NCBI GenBank assembly: GCA_045576295.1
Contig: JAZNGF010000006.1
Coordinates: 1-28,342 of the forward strand
Source of the DNA: CAVALG01 sp045576295
Lineage (GTDB): Bacteria > Bacillota > Clostridia > Oscillospirales > Acutalibacteraceae
Direction: 5' to 3'
DNA length: 28,342 bases
A model generated the notes under the pieces. It saw only the letters and a list, made by a program, of their open reading frames with translations. It ran no database searches and was not told the DNA's origin. Both the position numbers and the translations under genes were made by a program. Below are positions 8,445 to 17,025 of this stretch, in pieces. How positions within the stretch are numbered: position 1 is the stretch's first letter; every line of letters begins with the position of its first letter.

Positions 8445-8900
8445 ATGAAGAAATTTTTAAAGGAATTTAAAGAATTTGCTATTAAGGGCGATGCCTTTAA
8501 CCTTGCTGTCGGCGTTATTATCGGTGCTGCTTTTCAGGGTATTGTTAAATCACTAACCGACGATATCATCTCGCCTTTAATTGGCTTATTTGCCAAAACC
8601 GACTTTTCAGCATGGGAGTGGGTTCTTAAAGAAGGCGCCGATGGCACAAACGTTGCAATAAAATATGGCGCATTCATAACTGCGATAATCAACTTCCTTA
8701 TAATGGCTTTTGTTATTTTCCTTATTGTTAAGGGTGTTAATAAACTCACAAGCCTTGGCAAAAAGAAGGAAGTCCCCGCACCCACAACAAAGAAGTGCCC
8801 GTTCTGCTGCAGTGTAATTGACATTAATGCAACAAAATGCCCTCACTGCACTTCTGATTTTGAAACAGATGAGATAAGCGAGAAAGAGGCCGAAAATTGA
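8445..8900 (+). CDS. mscL: Large-conductance mechanosensitive channel MscL with C-terminal zinc ribbon
   Basis: Homopentameric membrane channel that opens under high membrane tension to release solutes on osmotic downshock. The N-terminus KEFKEFAIKGDAFNLAVGVI and the glycine-rich pore helix (residues 18-45) are typical, as is the second membrane helix (about 76-98). The usual C-terminal cytoplasmic helix is replaced or extended by a ribbon with two CPxC knuckles (C118/C121 and C132/C135), then an acidic tail; total 151 residues. The start is ATG at 8445, 5 nt after GGGTGG. The in-frame GTG at 8436 lies inside that ribosome site. The stop codon overlaps the TTG start of rarA (TTGA), implying translational coupling. 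Confidence 0.95.
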   Translation: MKKFLKEFKEFAIKGDAFNLAVGVIIGAAFQGIVKSLTDDIISPLIGLFAKTDFSAWEWVLKEGADGTNVAIKYGAFITAIINFLIMAFVIFLIVKGVNKLTSLGKKKEVPAPTTKKCPFCCSVIDINATKCPHCTSDFETDEISEKEAEN

Positions 8901-10165
8901 GTTCGCCCCTTGCTGACAGAATTCGCCCGCAAGATATATCCGAGGTTTGCGGCCAAACCCACATTTTAAGTGAAGGTAAACCGCTTAGAAAAATTATTGA
9001 AACCGGTAATGTGCCAAACCTTATTTTTTATGGGCCCTCGGGCGTTGGGAAAACAACTGTTGCCGAAATAATTGCTAAAAGCAGCCAAAAGAAGTTGTAC
9101 CGAATGAACGCAACAACTGCATCAACTGCCGATATAAAAAACGTAATCTCGGCAATTGACAGTATTGACGCACCCAACGGTATACTGCTTTACCTTGATG
9201 AGATACAGTATTTCACAAAAAAGCAGCAGCAAACACTTTTGCAATTCATTGAAAACGGCGAAATAACACTTATTGCCTCAACAACAGAAAACCCCTATTT
9301 TTACATATACAACGCCATTATAAGCCGTTCCACCGTTTTTGAGTTTAAGCCCCTAACACCTAAAGACATAGAAAAGGCAGCATTGCGCGCTGCCGAAATT
9401 TTATCGGGCGAAGAAAACGCCCCCATTGAATTTTCAGATGACGGTGCATTGGGTTATATAGCTTCTGCCTGCGGTGGCGATGTAAGGCGGGCAATTAACA
9501 CGGTTGATTTGGCGGTTCTGGCAGCTGATAGAGAAAACGGCAAAATTATAATAACCAAGCCCCTTGCTGAGCAGCTTTTGCAAAATATGTCGATGCGATT
9601 CGACCGTAAGGGCGATGAAAATTACGACACAATGTCGGCCTTTCAAAAATCAATGCGGGGCAGCGACCCTGATGCCGCCGTTCACTACCTTGCACGCCTG
9701 TTATCGGCGGGAGATCTGCCAACGGCCTGCAGGCGGCTTATGGTGTGCGCCTGCGAAGATGTTGGGCTTGCTAACCCGCAAATTATTCCGATAGTTAAGG
9801 CGGCGGTTGATGCGGCGCTGATGTTAGGGCTTCCCGAAGCGAGAATACCACTCGCCGATGCCGCAATTTTGGTTGCAATAAGTCCTAAATCGTGCTCTGG
9901 ATATGATGCAATTAATTCCGCCATGGCAGATATTGAAGCCGGAAAGGCAGGAAACATTCCGAGGCATTTGCAAAACAAGCATTTCGACGGCGATGATGTT
10001 CAGAAAAAAGGTCAGTTTTATAATTACCCACACGTTTACCCAAACCATTATGTTAAACAGCAATACCTGCCGGATAATATTAAAAACACCGAATATTATA
10101 CATTTGGCGACAATAAAACCGAGCAGGCTTATAAGCAGTATTGGGATAAAATAAAATCTGAGTAA
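8897..10165 (+). CDS. rarA: Replication-associated recombination protein RarA (MgsA), AAA+ ATPase
   Basis: Clamp-loader-related AAA+ ATPase that acts at stalled replication forks and interacts with single-strand binding protein. The 422-residue product has Walker A GPSGVGKTT at 46-54, Walker B LLYLDE at 97-102, sensor 1 ASTTEN at 127-132, an arginine finger in SRS at 143-145, and the C-terminal helical MgsA-type tetramerisation region with the KSCSGYDAI segment. The N-terminal PLADRIRP...GQTHIL matches the family opening. TTG is chosen because a GAGG site lies 7 nt upstream and the codon overlaps the mscL stop. Length is normal and no damage is seen. Confidence 0.95.
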   Translation: MSSPLADRIRPQDISEVCGQTHILSEGKPLRKIIETGNVPNLIFYGPSGVGKTTVAEIIAKSSQKKLYRMNATTASTADIKNVISAIDSIDAPNGILLYLDEIQYFTKKQQQTLLQFIENGEITLIASTTENPYFYIYNAIISRSTVFEFKPLTPKDIEKAALRAAEILSGEENAPIEFSDDGALGYIASACGGDVRRAINTVDLAVLAADRENGKIIITKPLAEQLLQNMSMRFDRKGDENYDTMSAFQKSMRGSDPDAAVHYLARLLSAGDLPTACRRLMVCACEDVGLANPQIIPIVKAAVDAALMLGLPEARIPLADAAILVAISPKSCSGYDAINSAMADIEAGKAGNIPRHLQNKHFDGDDVQKKGQFYNYPHVYPNHYVKQQYLPDNIKNTEYYTFGDNKTEQAYKQYWDKIKSE

Positions 10166-10219
10166 TTTAAACCTGTCATCGGGCATAATAATTGTTATAA
10201 ATTTATGTTCGGTGATTAT

Positions 10220-10642
10220 ATGAAAAACAACTTTACTTATGAAATCAATATGTGGCGGTGGCTGCTTGGAGTTCCCCTTGCGGCCATCGCCATTATTGTT
10301 ATTTCTGTGAACCACAGCAGATTTGTTTTTCCGTTTTTAATTACAATAATAATACTTTACCTATTGCTTGCCGAAGTTTACATTCCAAACTTTTATGCTG
10401 CCTTTAATTTTTCAGTAACAGAACACTTTATTACTATAACTCAAGGGGTTATTGTAAAAAAACAAATATTTGTTCCACTTAAAAGGCAGCTTGTTTTCGA
10501 AAAAGTATCCCTGTTCCCTTTTTCTATATTTAATGCCGGGATATTAACTATACGCTCTTGTGGGGTTTTGGTTACCCTGCCGCTAATGGAAGGCAAAAAA
10601 TTAAGCAAAATTTGCGAGGCTTACAAAAATGATGAAAATTAA
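10220..10642 (+). CDS. YdbS-like membrane protein with bacterial PH domain
   Basis: Small membrane protein of 140 residues: two N-terminal transmembrane helices (about 13-29 and 37-57 in this numbering), then one bPH_2-type pleckstrin-like domain (FNFSVTEHFITITQGVIVKKQ...VPL...). In Bacillus the YdbS/YdbT pair is linked to resistance to membrane-active peptides, but the molecular role is not well defined. ATG at 10220 is preferred over ATG at 10205 because a GGTGA site sits 4 nt before it. The gene overlaps the YdbT-like gene by 14 bp, as expected of a functional pair. Confidence 0.75.
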   Translation: MKNNFTYEINMWRWLLGVPLAAIAIIVISVNHSRFVFPFLITIIILYLLLAEVYIPNFYAAFNFSVTEHFITITQGVIVKKQIFVPLKRQLVFEKVSLFPFSIFNAGILTIRSCGVLVTLPLMEGKKLSKICEAYKNDEN

Positions 10643-12020
10643 ACCGGGAATTATGCTTTATTTAAAATATCTATACCCATACACCTCGCTTTTACTATCA
10701 CTGCCGTTAAAATGGATCCCTCTGATAATTCGGGGCAACGCAGCAAACTTCGGTATATTAGAGTTAACCTTATTTACCGTGGTTTTTGCTATTCCGCTAA
10801 TAAAGTTTTTAAGGTTTAAACTAACGGTAAATAGTAGCGAAATTTATTTTAAAGAGGGGCTGTTTATAACCCGCGAAAAGCGAGTTTTAAACCCCGAAAG
10901 TGCGGTGATAAGTATCGACCGCGGAGCTTTTACCCGCTTACTTTGTTCGGCAAAAGTTAAGGTGTACTCATCTGCAGGCAGCACCAATGCTCCTATAATA
11001 AACGCATATATCTCAAAGCGGTCGGCTATGCTCATTCAAAACAATCTTTCGCATAACGAAACAATAGCAGTGAAAAGGTTCAAATTTAGAGAAATACTGG
11101 TGTATTCTTTGGGGAGTTCATCGTTTATTGCAGGTGTATTTGTGGCCGCACCATTCATAAACAAAGTTTTAACCATAACAGGCAACCCCATTAGCGAAAT
11201 AGTAACCAACCTCTTCGGCAACGAGCAGCCAAATCTTGCAGGGATTGTAAACATGGCCTTAAAACTGCCTATATTAGTTTTAATTGTTGGATACACCTTT
11301 GATTTTTTCAAAACCTTTGCCGATATGTTTAGTTTTAGGTTAACCGAAACCCCTAACAACCTTTGCATTAGGCGCGGCTTCATAAAGCTGCACACAGCAT
11401 TTATACCAAAGCAGGAAATCTGCGCAGTTGTTTGCCGCCAAGCACCCCTTTTCTCGGCCTTAAGGCTTAAAAGCATTGCTATTCTTTCAAACGGTTATGG
11501 CCGCCAAATTTCAAGCAACGATTGCATATTACCGCTAACAAATGAAGCCTTGCACCCAAACATTTTACCCTATTCTGTGGTTTTAATAACCCCACACAAA
11601 AAAGCAAAAATACGGCCTGTAAAACCATATTTAATAATTTCGTGTTTTACACTCGCCGCTATATTTGCGGCGTGGCGGTTTTTACCGAGTTTTGAAATTT
11701 TGCAATTATTGCTTACTGCTGTGTTTTTTTACCTTTTGATTGCGGCAATAATACGTTTTGAAAACTATAACAAATGCTTTTTAATATTAGGTGATATTCT
11801 TTCGGTTAAAGCACAGCATCGACTGTCGATACATGAAATGCACCTGCCAAAAAGCCATACTGCCGCAATTAAAATAACACAAACCCCATTCGATAACAGG
11901 TTTGGTGTTTGCAAGGTGCAGATTTTCGCTGCCCACAAAGGCGGCGTTTCGCTTAAAATCAAAAACCTTCCTGCAAACTCTGTTATTTATTCTGTTAGCG
12001 GATTTTTTGCCGATGATTAA
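10629..12020 (+). CDS. YdbT-like membrane protein with three bacterial PH domains
   Basis: Partner of the preceding gene, 463 residues. Pairs of transmembrane helices alternate with three bPH_2-like segments at about 60-125 (RFKLTVNSSEIYFKEGLF), 233-290 (SFRLTETPNNLCIRRGFI) and 375-445. This matches the YdbT architecture (B. subtilis protein of similar length). The third PH segment is the least typical. The start ATG lies 14 bp inside the YdbS-like gene, with GCGAGG upstream. It is the last gene of the run that begins at 3177. A dyad at 12009-12040 overlaps its stop codon but has no T-run. Function is inferred by family only. Confidence 0.75.
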   Translation: MMKIKPGIMLYLKYLYPYTSLLLSLPLKWIPLIIRGNAANFGILELTLFTVVFAIPLIKFLRFKLTVNSSEIYFKEGLFITREKRVLNPESAVISIDRGAFTRLLCSAKVKVYSSAGSTNAPIINAYISKRSAMLIQNNLSHNETIAVKRFKFREILVYSLGSSSFIAGVFVAAPFINKVLTITGNPISEIVTNLFGNEQPNLAGIVNMALKLPILVLIVGYTFDFFKTFADMFSFRLTETPNNLCIRRGFIKLHTAFIPKQEICAVVCRQAPLFSALRLKSIAILSNGYGRQISSNDCILPLTNEALHPNILPYSVVLITPHKKAKIRPVKPYLIISCFTLAAIFAAWRFLPSFEILQLLLTAVFFYLLIAAIIRFENYNKCFLILGDILSVKAQHRLSIHEMHLPKSHTAAIKITQTPFDNRFGVCKVQIFAAHKGGVSLKIKNLPANSVIYSVSGFFADD

Positions 12021-12055
12021 TGCTATTTCTCATCATCGGCAAACCGCCGCATTTC

Positions 12056-12084
12056 TTGACAAAAGGCTAAAAAAATGCTAATAT
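12056..12084 (+). promoter_or_regulatory. Promoter of the GT2-pyruvyltransferase gene
   Basis: TTGACA (12056-12061), a 17-bp spacer and TAATAT (12079-12084) with an upstream TGC (12076-12078) that forms an extended -10. It lies about 70 bp before the start codon and marks a new transcription unit after the YdbT-like gene. Confidence 0.8.
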
Positions 12085-12156
12085 ACACTAAAATCCAACA
12101 AATAAACAAACGATGTTAAAAGCACGTTTCTACATCTGCCGAAAAGGAAAATGGTT

Positions 12157-14490
12157 ATGAACAAACTTGTAAGCGTTTGCATTAACGCATATAACAGTGA
12201 AAAATACATAGGCGAAACTTTAAAGTCGGTTTGCAGCCAAACCTATCGTAATCTGCAAATTATTGTTGTTGACGATGCCTCAACCGATGCAACCGCAGAA
12301 ATAACCCAAAACTTCGGCGACGATAGAATTGAATTATACCGTCTTGAAAAAAATGGCCATATATCTAATGCTAACAATGTGTCTTACAGCAAAATTCGCG
12401 GTGAATATATGGTACATATAGATTCCGACGACATAATGGACGAGCACTTGATTGAAAAAAGTGTTACCTTTTTAGAAGAACATCCCGAAATAGGAGCCTG
12501 CTTTTGCCGCCCCTCAATCATTGATGAAAACGGCAACTCTGCAGATGAACAGCATGAATTTTTAAACAATATATTTAAGATAACAGCCAAATCACAGGCT
12601 GATTTTGTTCGTTTGTTTTTTGATTCATCAAACCACCTTTTGCATCCGGGTGTAACACTCCGCAAAAGTGTTATCGACGAAATAGGTCTTCACGACCTAT
12701 CGATGTGCTATCTGCACGACTTTGACTATTGGGCGCGTTTAATTTTAAAATACCCTATACACGTGTTTGATGAGCAGCTTATTAAATACCGTATGGATAC
12801 GGAGAACAACCACAACAGCAGGCTAAATGACAAGAAAGACATTGCGCACAATACAGAGTTTGCCCGAGTTATTTACAAAATGATAAATGATTGCCCTGAT
12901 GAACTGTTTTTAGAAGCATTTGGGGACAGGCTTCATTTTGAAGGCCCCCACACCCATATGGAGGTTGAATTAGAAAAAGCCTTTTTATTGCAAAAAGGGC
13001 TTGTTATGCTACCCCAAAACAAAATCCTTGGGATTACTAAGATTTCTTCGCTTTTACAAAATCCCGAATACGCAAAATTAGCAGAAGAAAAATTCGGGTT
13101 TAGTGTGCACGATTTATACAACATTCAATCTGAAGAGATTCTTCACAACCACGCAAAGTGGGAGGGCCAAAAAATCGAAGCCCGCCTATTAAGCGAGCGC
13201 TGCGCCATATTACAAAGCGAATTAAACATAGCTCGCACCGAGCTTTCGCAATGCCAAGCCTTTTTAGAACAGAATCAAAGGATGCTTAACAAAACTGTGG
13301 AATACCGCGTTGGCCAACTTTTCAATAAGTTTATTAACACATTAAAGCATATTAAGCACCTGATTTGCATGCGCAGTAAGAACGGTAAAAAGTACAAAAA
13401 ATGCGTTATGCTTTACGGTTTTTACGGAATGAACCTTGGCGACGACCTGTTTTTCGATAAACTTCTTACTCGTTACCCCAATACATTATTTTTAATTTAT
13501 TGCACAAACAATTACAGAAGCTTTTTTGAAAAATATTCAAACACCAAATTTTATGCCGTTGAAGATAGACTTGTTCAAAAAATAAACAGCATAGGAAACA
13601 AACTGCACATTCGAGAACTGTTCGAACTTCTTTTATTAAAGCGAAGCAATGGAACGGTACACATAGGCGGTTCAATTTACCAACAAATCGGCAATTTCGA
13701 GCTCGACTATAAAATCAGAAAACGCCGCAATCGACCTTTAAAACCGTTCTTTTCAATCTCTTCGAATTTTGGTGCCTATGAAACCGAAGATTTCAAATTA
13801 AAATGGCGCAAGCAGTTTAAAAAATTCAAGGATATTTGTTTTAGAGATCGTTATTCTTATAATCTTTTTTCTGATGTAAAAAGCACAAGATATGCTCCTG
13901 ATTTACTCTTTTCATACAAAGCCCCAGAAACAAATGTTATACCGGGAAGCGTTGCAATTTCAATTGTGGATTTATCACTACCGATACGCAAAATGCCGCA
14001 AGAAATATATGAAGCATACCTTAAAACACTTGTGAAAACTGTTTGTAATTTGGCAAACGAAGGGCATAAGGTAACACTACTTGGCTTTTGTTCATTTGAA
14101 GGCGATGCGGCATTCATTGAAACACTTCTAAACCACCTGCCGGAAGACGTGCGCCAGCACGTAGCGGCGCTTAATTACTCGTTCGATAACACCAATGAGA
14201 TTATCTGTGCTTTAGCTTCGGCCGAATATATTATAGGAACTCGTCTTCATTCGGTTATATTGGGCCTTACAATGAGAAAAAAGGTTCTGCCGATTGTTTA
14301 CAACAGCAAAATGGAGCATATTTTAAGTGATATAGGATTTTACGGCCCCACCGTTACGTTAAACGAAATTGCAAACTATTCTCAAAGCGGGTTAACAGAG
14401 TTTTTAAAAATCACCGATGTGTTTGATGTTAGTGAGCATATCAATTCTGATAATTTACAATTTGAAAAATTAGATGAATTTTTAAGGTAA
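12157..14490 (+). CDS. Fusion of GT2 glycosyltransferase and polysaccharide pyruvyltransferase (CsaB/WcaK-like)
   Basis: Bifunctional 777-residue protein with no signal peptide, presumably at the cytoplasmic membrane face. Residues 1-230 are a GT-A family 2 glycosyltransferase: VSVCINAYN at the N-terminus, VVDDAS, HIDSDD with the metal-binding DxD at 89-91, and HDFDYWARL. A helical, partly coiled-coil linker spans about 330-405. Residues about 411-740 are a polysaccharide pyruvyl transferase domain: GFYGMNLGDD from 421, HIGGSIYQQIG, GTRLHSV from 694, and a Lys shortly after it (NSKMEHIL). Such domains add pyruvate ketals to polysaccharides. ATG at 12157 is chosen because AAAGGA sits 8 nt upstream, too close to ATG 12151. 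The next gene encodes an SLH protein whose wall ligand is typically pyruvylated polymer. Sugar specificity is unknown. Confidence 0.88.
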   Translation: MNKLVSVCINAYNSEKYIGETLKSVCSQTYRNLQIIVVDDASTDATAEITQNFGDDRIELYRLEKNGHISNANNVSYSKIRGEYMVHIDSDDIMDEHLIEKSVTFLEEHPEIGACFCRPSIIDENGNSADEQHEFLNNIFKITAKSQADFVRLFFDSSNHLLHPGVTLRKSVIDEIGLHDLSMCYLHDFDYWARLILKYPIHVFDEQLIKYRMDTENNHNSRLNDKKDIAHNTEFARVIYKMINDCPDELFLEAFGDRLHFEGPHTHMEVELEKAFLLQKGLVMLPQNKILGITKISSLLQNPEYAKLAEEKFGFSVHDLYNIQSEEILHNHAKWEGQKIEARLLSERCAILQSELNIARTELSQCQAFLEQNQRMLNKTVEYRVGQLFNKFINTLKHIKHLICMRSKNGKKYKKCVMLYGFYGMNLGDDLFFDKLLTRYPNTLFLIYCTNNYRSFFEKYSNTKFYAVEDRLVQKINSIGNKLHIRELFELLLLKRSNGTVHIGGSIYQQIGNFELDYKIRKRRNRPLKPFFSISSNFGAYETEDFKLKWRKQFKKFKDICFRDRYSYNLFSDVKSTRYAPDLLFSYKAPETNVIPGSVAISIVDLSLPIRKMPQEIYEAYLKTLVKTVCNLANEGHKVTLLGFCSFEGDAAFIETLLNHLPEDVRQHVAALNYSFDNTNEIICALASAEYIIGTRLHSVILGLTMRKKVLPIVYNSKMEHILSDIGFYGPTVTLNEIANYSQSGLTEFLKITDVFDVSEHINSDNLQFEKLDEFLR

Positions 14491-14503
14491 TTATTGGTTT
14501 AAC

Positions 14504-14579
14504 TTGATTTTTAAGGGATTCAATGCTACTATATTGATTAAGGATATAGTTAGGTTTAACCTATTTACTTGTAACCTAT
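14504..14579 (+). promoter_or_regulatory. Promoter of the SLH protein gene, with palindromic leader element
   Basis: TTGATT (14504-14509), a 17-bp spacer and TACTAT (14527-14532) preceded by TGC, forming an extended -10. Just downstream of the predicted start point is a near-perfect palindrome, TAGGTTTAACCTA (14551-14563). The half-site AACCTAT is repeated directly at 14573-14579. These could be a regulator's binding sites or a leader structure; no regulator is recognisable nearby. Confidence 0.6.
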
Positions 14580-14606
14580 ATTTCCAAACCTTCAGGAGGG
14601 ATTAAA

Positions 14607-16277
14607 ATGAAAAAAACAAGAAAACAACTACTTAAATCGGCCATAGCAGCAGTTTTATGCTTGTGCATGGCGGTTGTTATTGCGTTTGGTGGCATAGTTA
14701 CGCCTGCAACAACAGCATCAGCAGAAACAACCTATATTCAAATTCCCAACTGTGCAATTTCTTCAAGCACAACTTATGCCAATTTTAATAATGAAGAACC
14801 AACATGGTTAAGTTTTAAAACAACCACAGCAGGTGATTACACACTTAACCTCGGCACTGACTATGTTAACATTTACGGCTATGTTTACGACGCAGCTACC
14901 GGCCAAAACATCGATTATATCGACAGCGAATATTGGGACTGTAACTATAACAGAATATTTGCCGATAAGATTATTGTGTCTTTAGAAGCCAACACACTGT
15001 ACCATTTCGGTATGTATTTATTTTCAGAGGATGTATCCTCATACTCTGTTAAAGTGTCGATGACTAAAAACACTAAAAGTGTTAAAAGCATCACATTAAA
15101 CTCATTTTTGGTAGACTACGGCTGTTGGTTCAGCAAATATGATATAGATCAGCACCTTTTCAATTATAAGGTATCATATACAGACGGTAGCTCTGCTATA
15201 ATGAGATGCTACCAACTTGAAAGCCTTGGGTATGACCTTCCTGAAATAAGCTACCTTGGCAACAGCACAGAGATTAACGGAGAAAGCATTGCCGTTGCAG
15301 GTGAGCATCTGGTTGTTGCAGACTATAACGGAATTCTGTCAACCCTTTCCATTGATGTTCCGTCACTAACCGATTACTGTTCCGACCTTGATCCGGCTTA
15401 CCCATTTGATATATGCGAAATCAAATACGAAAGCCTTGAAGAACAATTGCGTTATTGGCGAATAAAAACAAATGAAACAGCGGTTTTCAGCATTTACACA
15501 TACAGCGACAATACCTTTGTTGACAATTTAGATGAATACTCAATAGAAATGGTTGACGAAAACAATAACCTTGTTACCTATAACGATGCTATTGATGGTT
15601 GGCCGTTGGTTGCGGGCAGAGAATATGTTTTAAGCTTTAGATACCGATTTGCTTCATATTCGCAAAGTTATATAGACTGGTGGCTCGAAAAAGAAGCCGG
15701 CAGTATGTTCCCCGATGCACAACCCGGCGGTTGGTATCACGATGCAGTTACCTACTCATCAGGCCGCGGAATTCTAAAAGGCTATGCAAACGGATACTTT
15801 GGCACCGCCGATGGTATTCAACGCCAAGATTTCCTTGTTATGCTAGCCCGTCTTGACGGTGTTTATCTTGACGATTACTCATATTCAAGCTCATTCCCCG
15901 ATGTTGCATCAGGAAGTTACTATCAAGCAGCGGTTAACTGGGGTTATGAAAACGGAATTGTTACAGGTTACGAAAACGGTAGATTCGGCGTTGGCGATAT
16001 GATAAACCGTGAACAAATTGTTACCTTCCTTTACAGGTATGCACAGTATAAAGGGCTTAACGTTAACGTTTCATCATCAGCACAACAATCAATACGCAAC
16101 AAATATGCCGATTATAATAGTGTTAGCAATTATGCAATAAATGCAGTTAACTGGGCAATAAACCGCGGCGTTATAAGCGGCAAAAACAACGGAACTGCAA
16201 TTTACCCCGCAGGCACAGCACAGCGCTGCGAAATCGCACAGATTATGTACAATATTTTTGTTAACGATATATTCTAA
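14607..16277 (+). CDS. Secreted S-layer-homology (SLH) protein
   Basis: Exported 556-residue protein attached non-covalently to the wall. The signal peptide (about 1-40) ends ATTASA. An N-terminal beta-rich region (about 45-155) resembles a jelly-roll or pre-peptidase-type domain. A middle region (about 155-360) is unrecognised. Three SLH repeats occupy about 365-420, 428-485 and 495-550. Their signature positions are visible: FPDA..GGWYHDAV..., FPDV..GSYYQAAV..., and the TRAE-equivalents QRQD, NREQ and QRCE, all with the Arg that contacts wall polymer. No catalytic motif is seen, so a structural or ligand-binding surface role is likely. AGGAGGG before ATG predicts strong translation. It sits directly after a gene with a pyruvyltransferase domain, consistent with SLH binding to pyruvylated polymer. 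A strong terminator follows. Confidence 0.9.
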   Translation: MKKTRKQLLKSAIAAVLCLCMAVVIAFGGIVTPATTASAETTYIQIPNCAISSSTTYANFNNEEPTWLSFKTTTAGDYTLNLGTDYVNIYGYVYDAATGQNIDYIDSEYWDCNYNRIFADKIIVSLEANTLYHFGMYLFSEDVSSYSVKVSMTKNTKSVKSITLNSFLVDYGCWFSKYDIDQHLFNYKVSYTDGSSAIMRCYQLESLGYDLPEISYLGNSTEINGESIAVAGEHLVVADYNGILSTLSIDVPSLTDYCSDLDPAYPFDICEIKYESLEEQLRYWRIKTNETAVFSIYTYSDNTFVDNLDEYSIEMVDENNNLVTYNDAIDGWPLVAGREYVLSFRYRFASYSQSYIDWWLEKEAGSMFPDAQPGGWYHDAVTYSSGRGILKGYANGYFGTADGIQRQDFLVMLARLDGVYLDDYSYSSSFPDVASGSYYQAAVNWGYENGIVTGYENGRFGVGDMINREQIVTFLYRYAQYKGLNVNVSSSAQQSIRNKYADYNSVSNYAINAVNWAINRGVISGKNNGTAIYPAGTAQRCEIAQIMYNIFVNDIF

Positions 16278-16297
16278 AATTAAATTTTCACCTATAT

Positions 16298-16329
16298 GGC
16301 AGCCGAAGTTATTTCGGCTGCCGTTTTTT
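16298..16329 (+). terminator. Terminator of the SLH protein gene
   Basis: A perfect 10-bp stem (16298-16307 with 16313-16322, GGCAGCCGAA/TTCGGCTGCC) has a 5-nt loop and is followed by G and six T residues. This is a textbook intrinsic terminator. Confidence 0.95.
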
Positions 16330-16342
16330 GGATTTGCATTGG

Positions 16343-16371
16343 TTGTAGAACACTTATATATGTGTTAAAAT
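16343..16371 (+). promoter_or_regulatory. Surviving promoter of the fbp pseudogene
   Basis: TTGTAG (16343-16348), a 17-bp spacer and TAAAAT (16366-16371) with a preceding TGT (extended -10). It lies about 20 bp upstream of the former start codon, so the relic may still be transcribed. Confidence 0.6.
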
Positions 16372-16391
16372 AATTATAAAGGGGAGATTTC

Positions 16392-17025
16392 ACGAAACGA
16401 TTTACCGATACCGACTTTTCTCAAAACAGCCTATATCTTGATGCACTTTCAAAACAGTATCCAACAGTTCGCACAGCGGCGGGCAAAATTCACCGCTGTT
16501 TGGGCGTAACCAAATGTCAACCTTTGAAAGGCTTTTAATTGAAAACAAGCAAACCCACGCCGAGCCACGCAACCCTTATTACGACCTATATAATGACGAA
16601 TCGGCCTGCACCGGAATTCTTAAAGAGTTTGGGCTTAACAACCCCCACAGCCACATAATAAACGGGCACATTCCCGTTATTCGCGCCAAGGGTGAAAGCC
16701 CCATAAAGGCAAACGGCAGGTTAATTGTTATTGATGGCGGTTTCTGCCACCACTACCAAGAAAAACCGGAACCGCGGGCTACACCTTGGTTTATAACTCA
16801 TACGGTATGCGAATTATCGCCCACGAAAGGTTCGACGGGATTTTAAAGGCAATTGAGGGCAACAAAGACATTCTTTCAACAACAAATGTTTTTGATGTTA
16901 TGGAAAAGAGAATCTGCGTTAGCGAAACCGAAGACGGGCAAGCAATCAAAAAACAAATAGAGGGCCTTACAATGCTGCTTTCGGCCTATCAAAGCGGATT
17001 TTTAAAAGAGCAAGAAAACAACTAA
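16392..17025 (+). pseudogene. fbp: Remnant of class III fructose-1,6-bisphosphatase
   Basis: Class III FBPase, the gluconeogenic enzyme of many Firmicutes, is normally about 640-670 residues. Here three lesions are visible. First, after a GGGGAG ribosome site the expected ATG reads ACG (16392-16394) in front of KRFTDTDF and the family-typical LYLDALSKQYPTV. Second, at about 16490-16496 the sequence jumps out of frame from this N-terminal piece (about 33 codons) to the C-terminal LFGRNQMSTFER, losing roughly 450-480 codons including the catalytic core. Third, one A is missing from the A-run at 16761-16765, so ...GGFCHHYQEK continues in another frame as TGTAGYTLVYNSYG...ERFDGI up to 17025. The reading is therefore a true pseudogene, not an annotation error. 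An intact copy elsewhere cannot be judged from this window. Confidence 0.92.

Noticed and set aside
12009..12040. 9-bp inverted repeat (GCCGATGAT/ATCATCGGC) at the end of the YdbT-like gene
   Set aside because: It overlaps the stop codon and no T-run follows on either strand in the right place, so it is not called as an intrinsic terminator.
16514..16846. Treating the fbp remnant as two small intact genes (16514-16846 and 16786-17025)
   Set aside because: Both match consecutive parts of the class III FBPase C-terminus in different frames, and neither has its own ribosome site, so they belong to one pseudogene.
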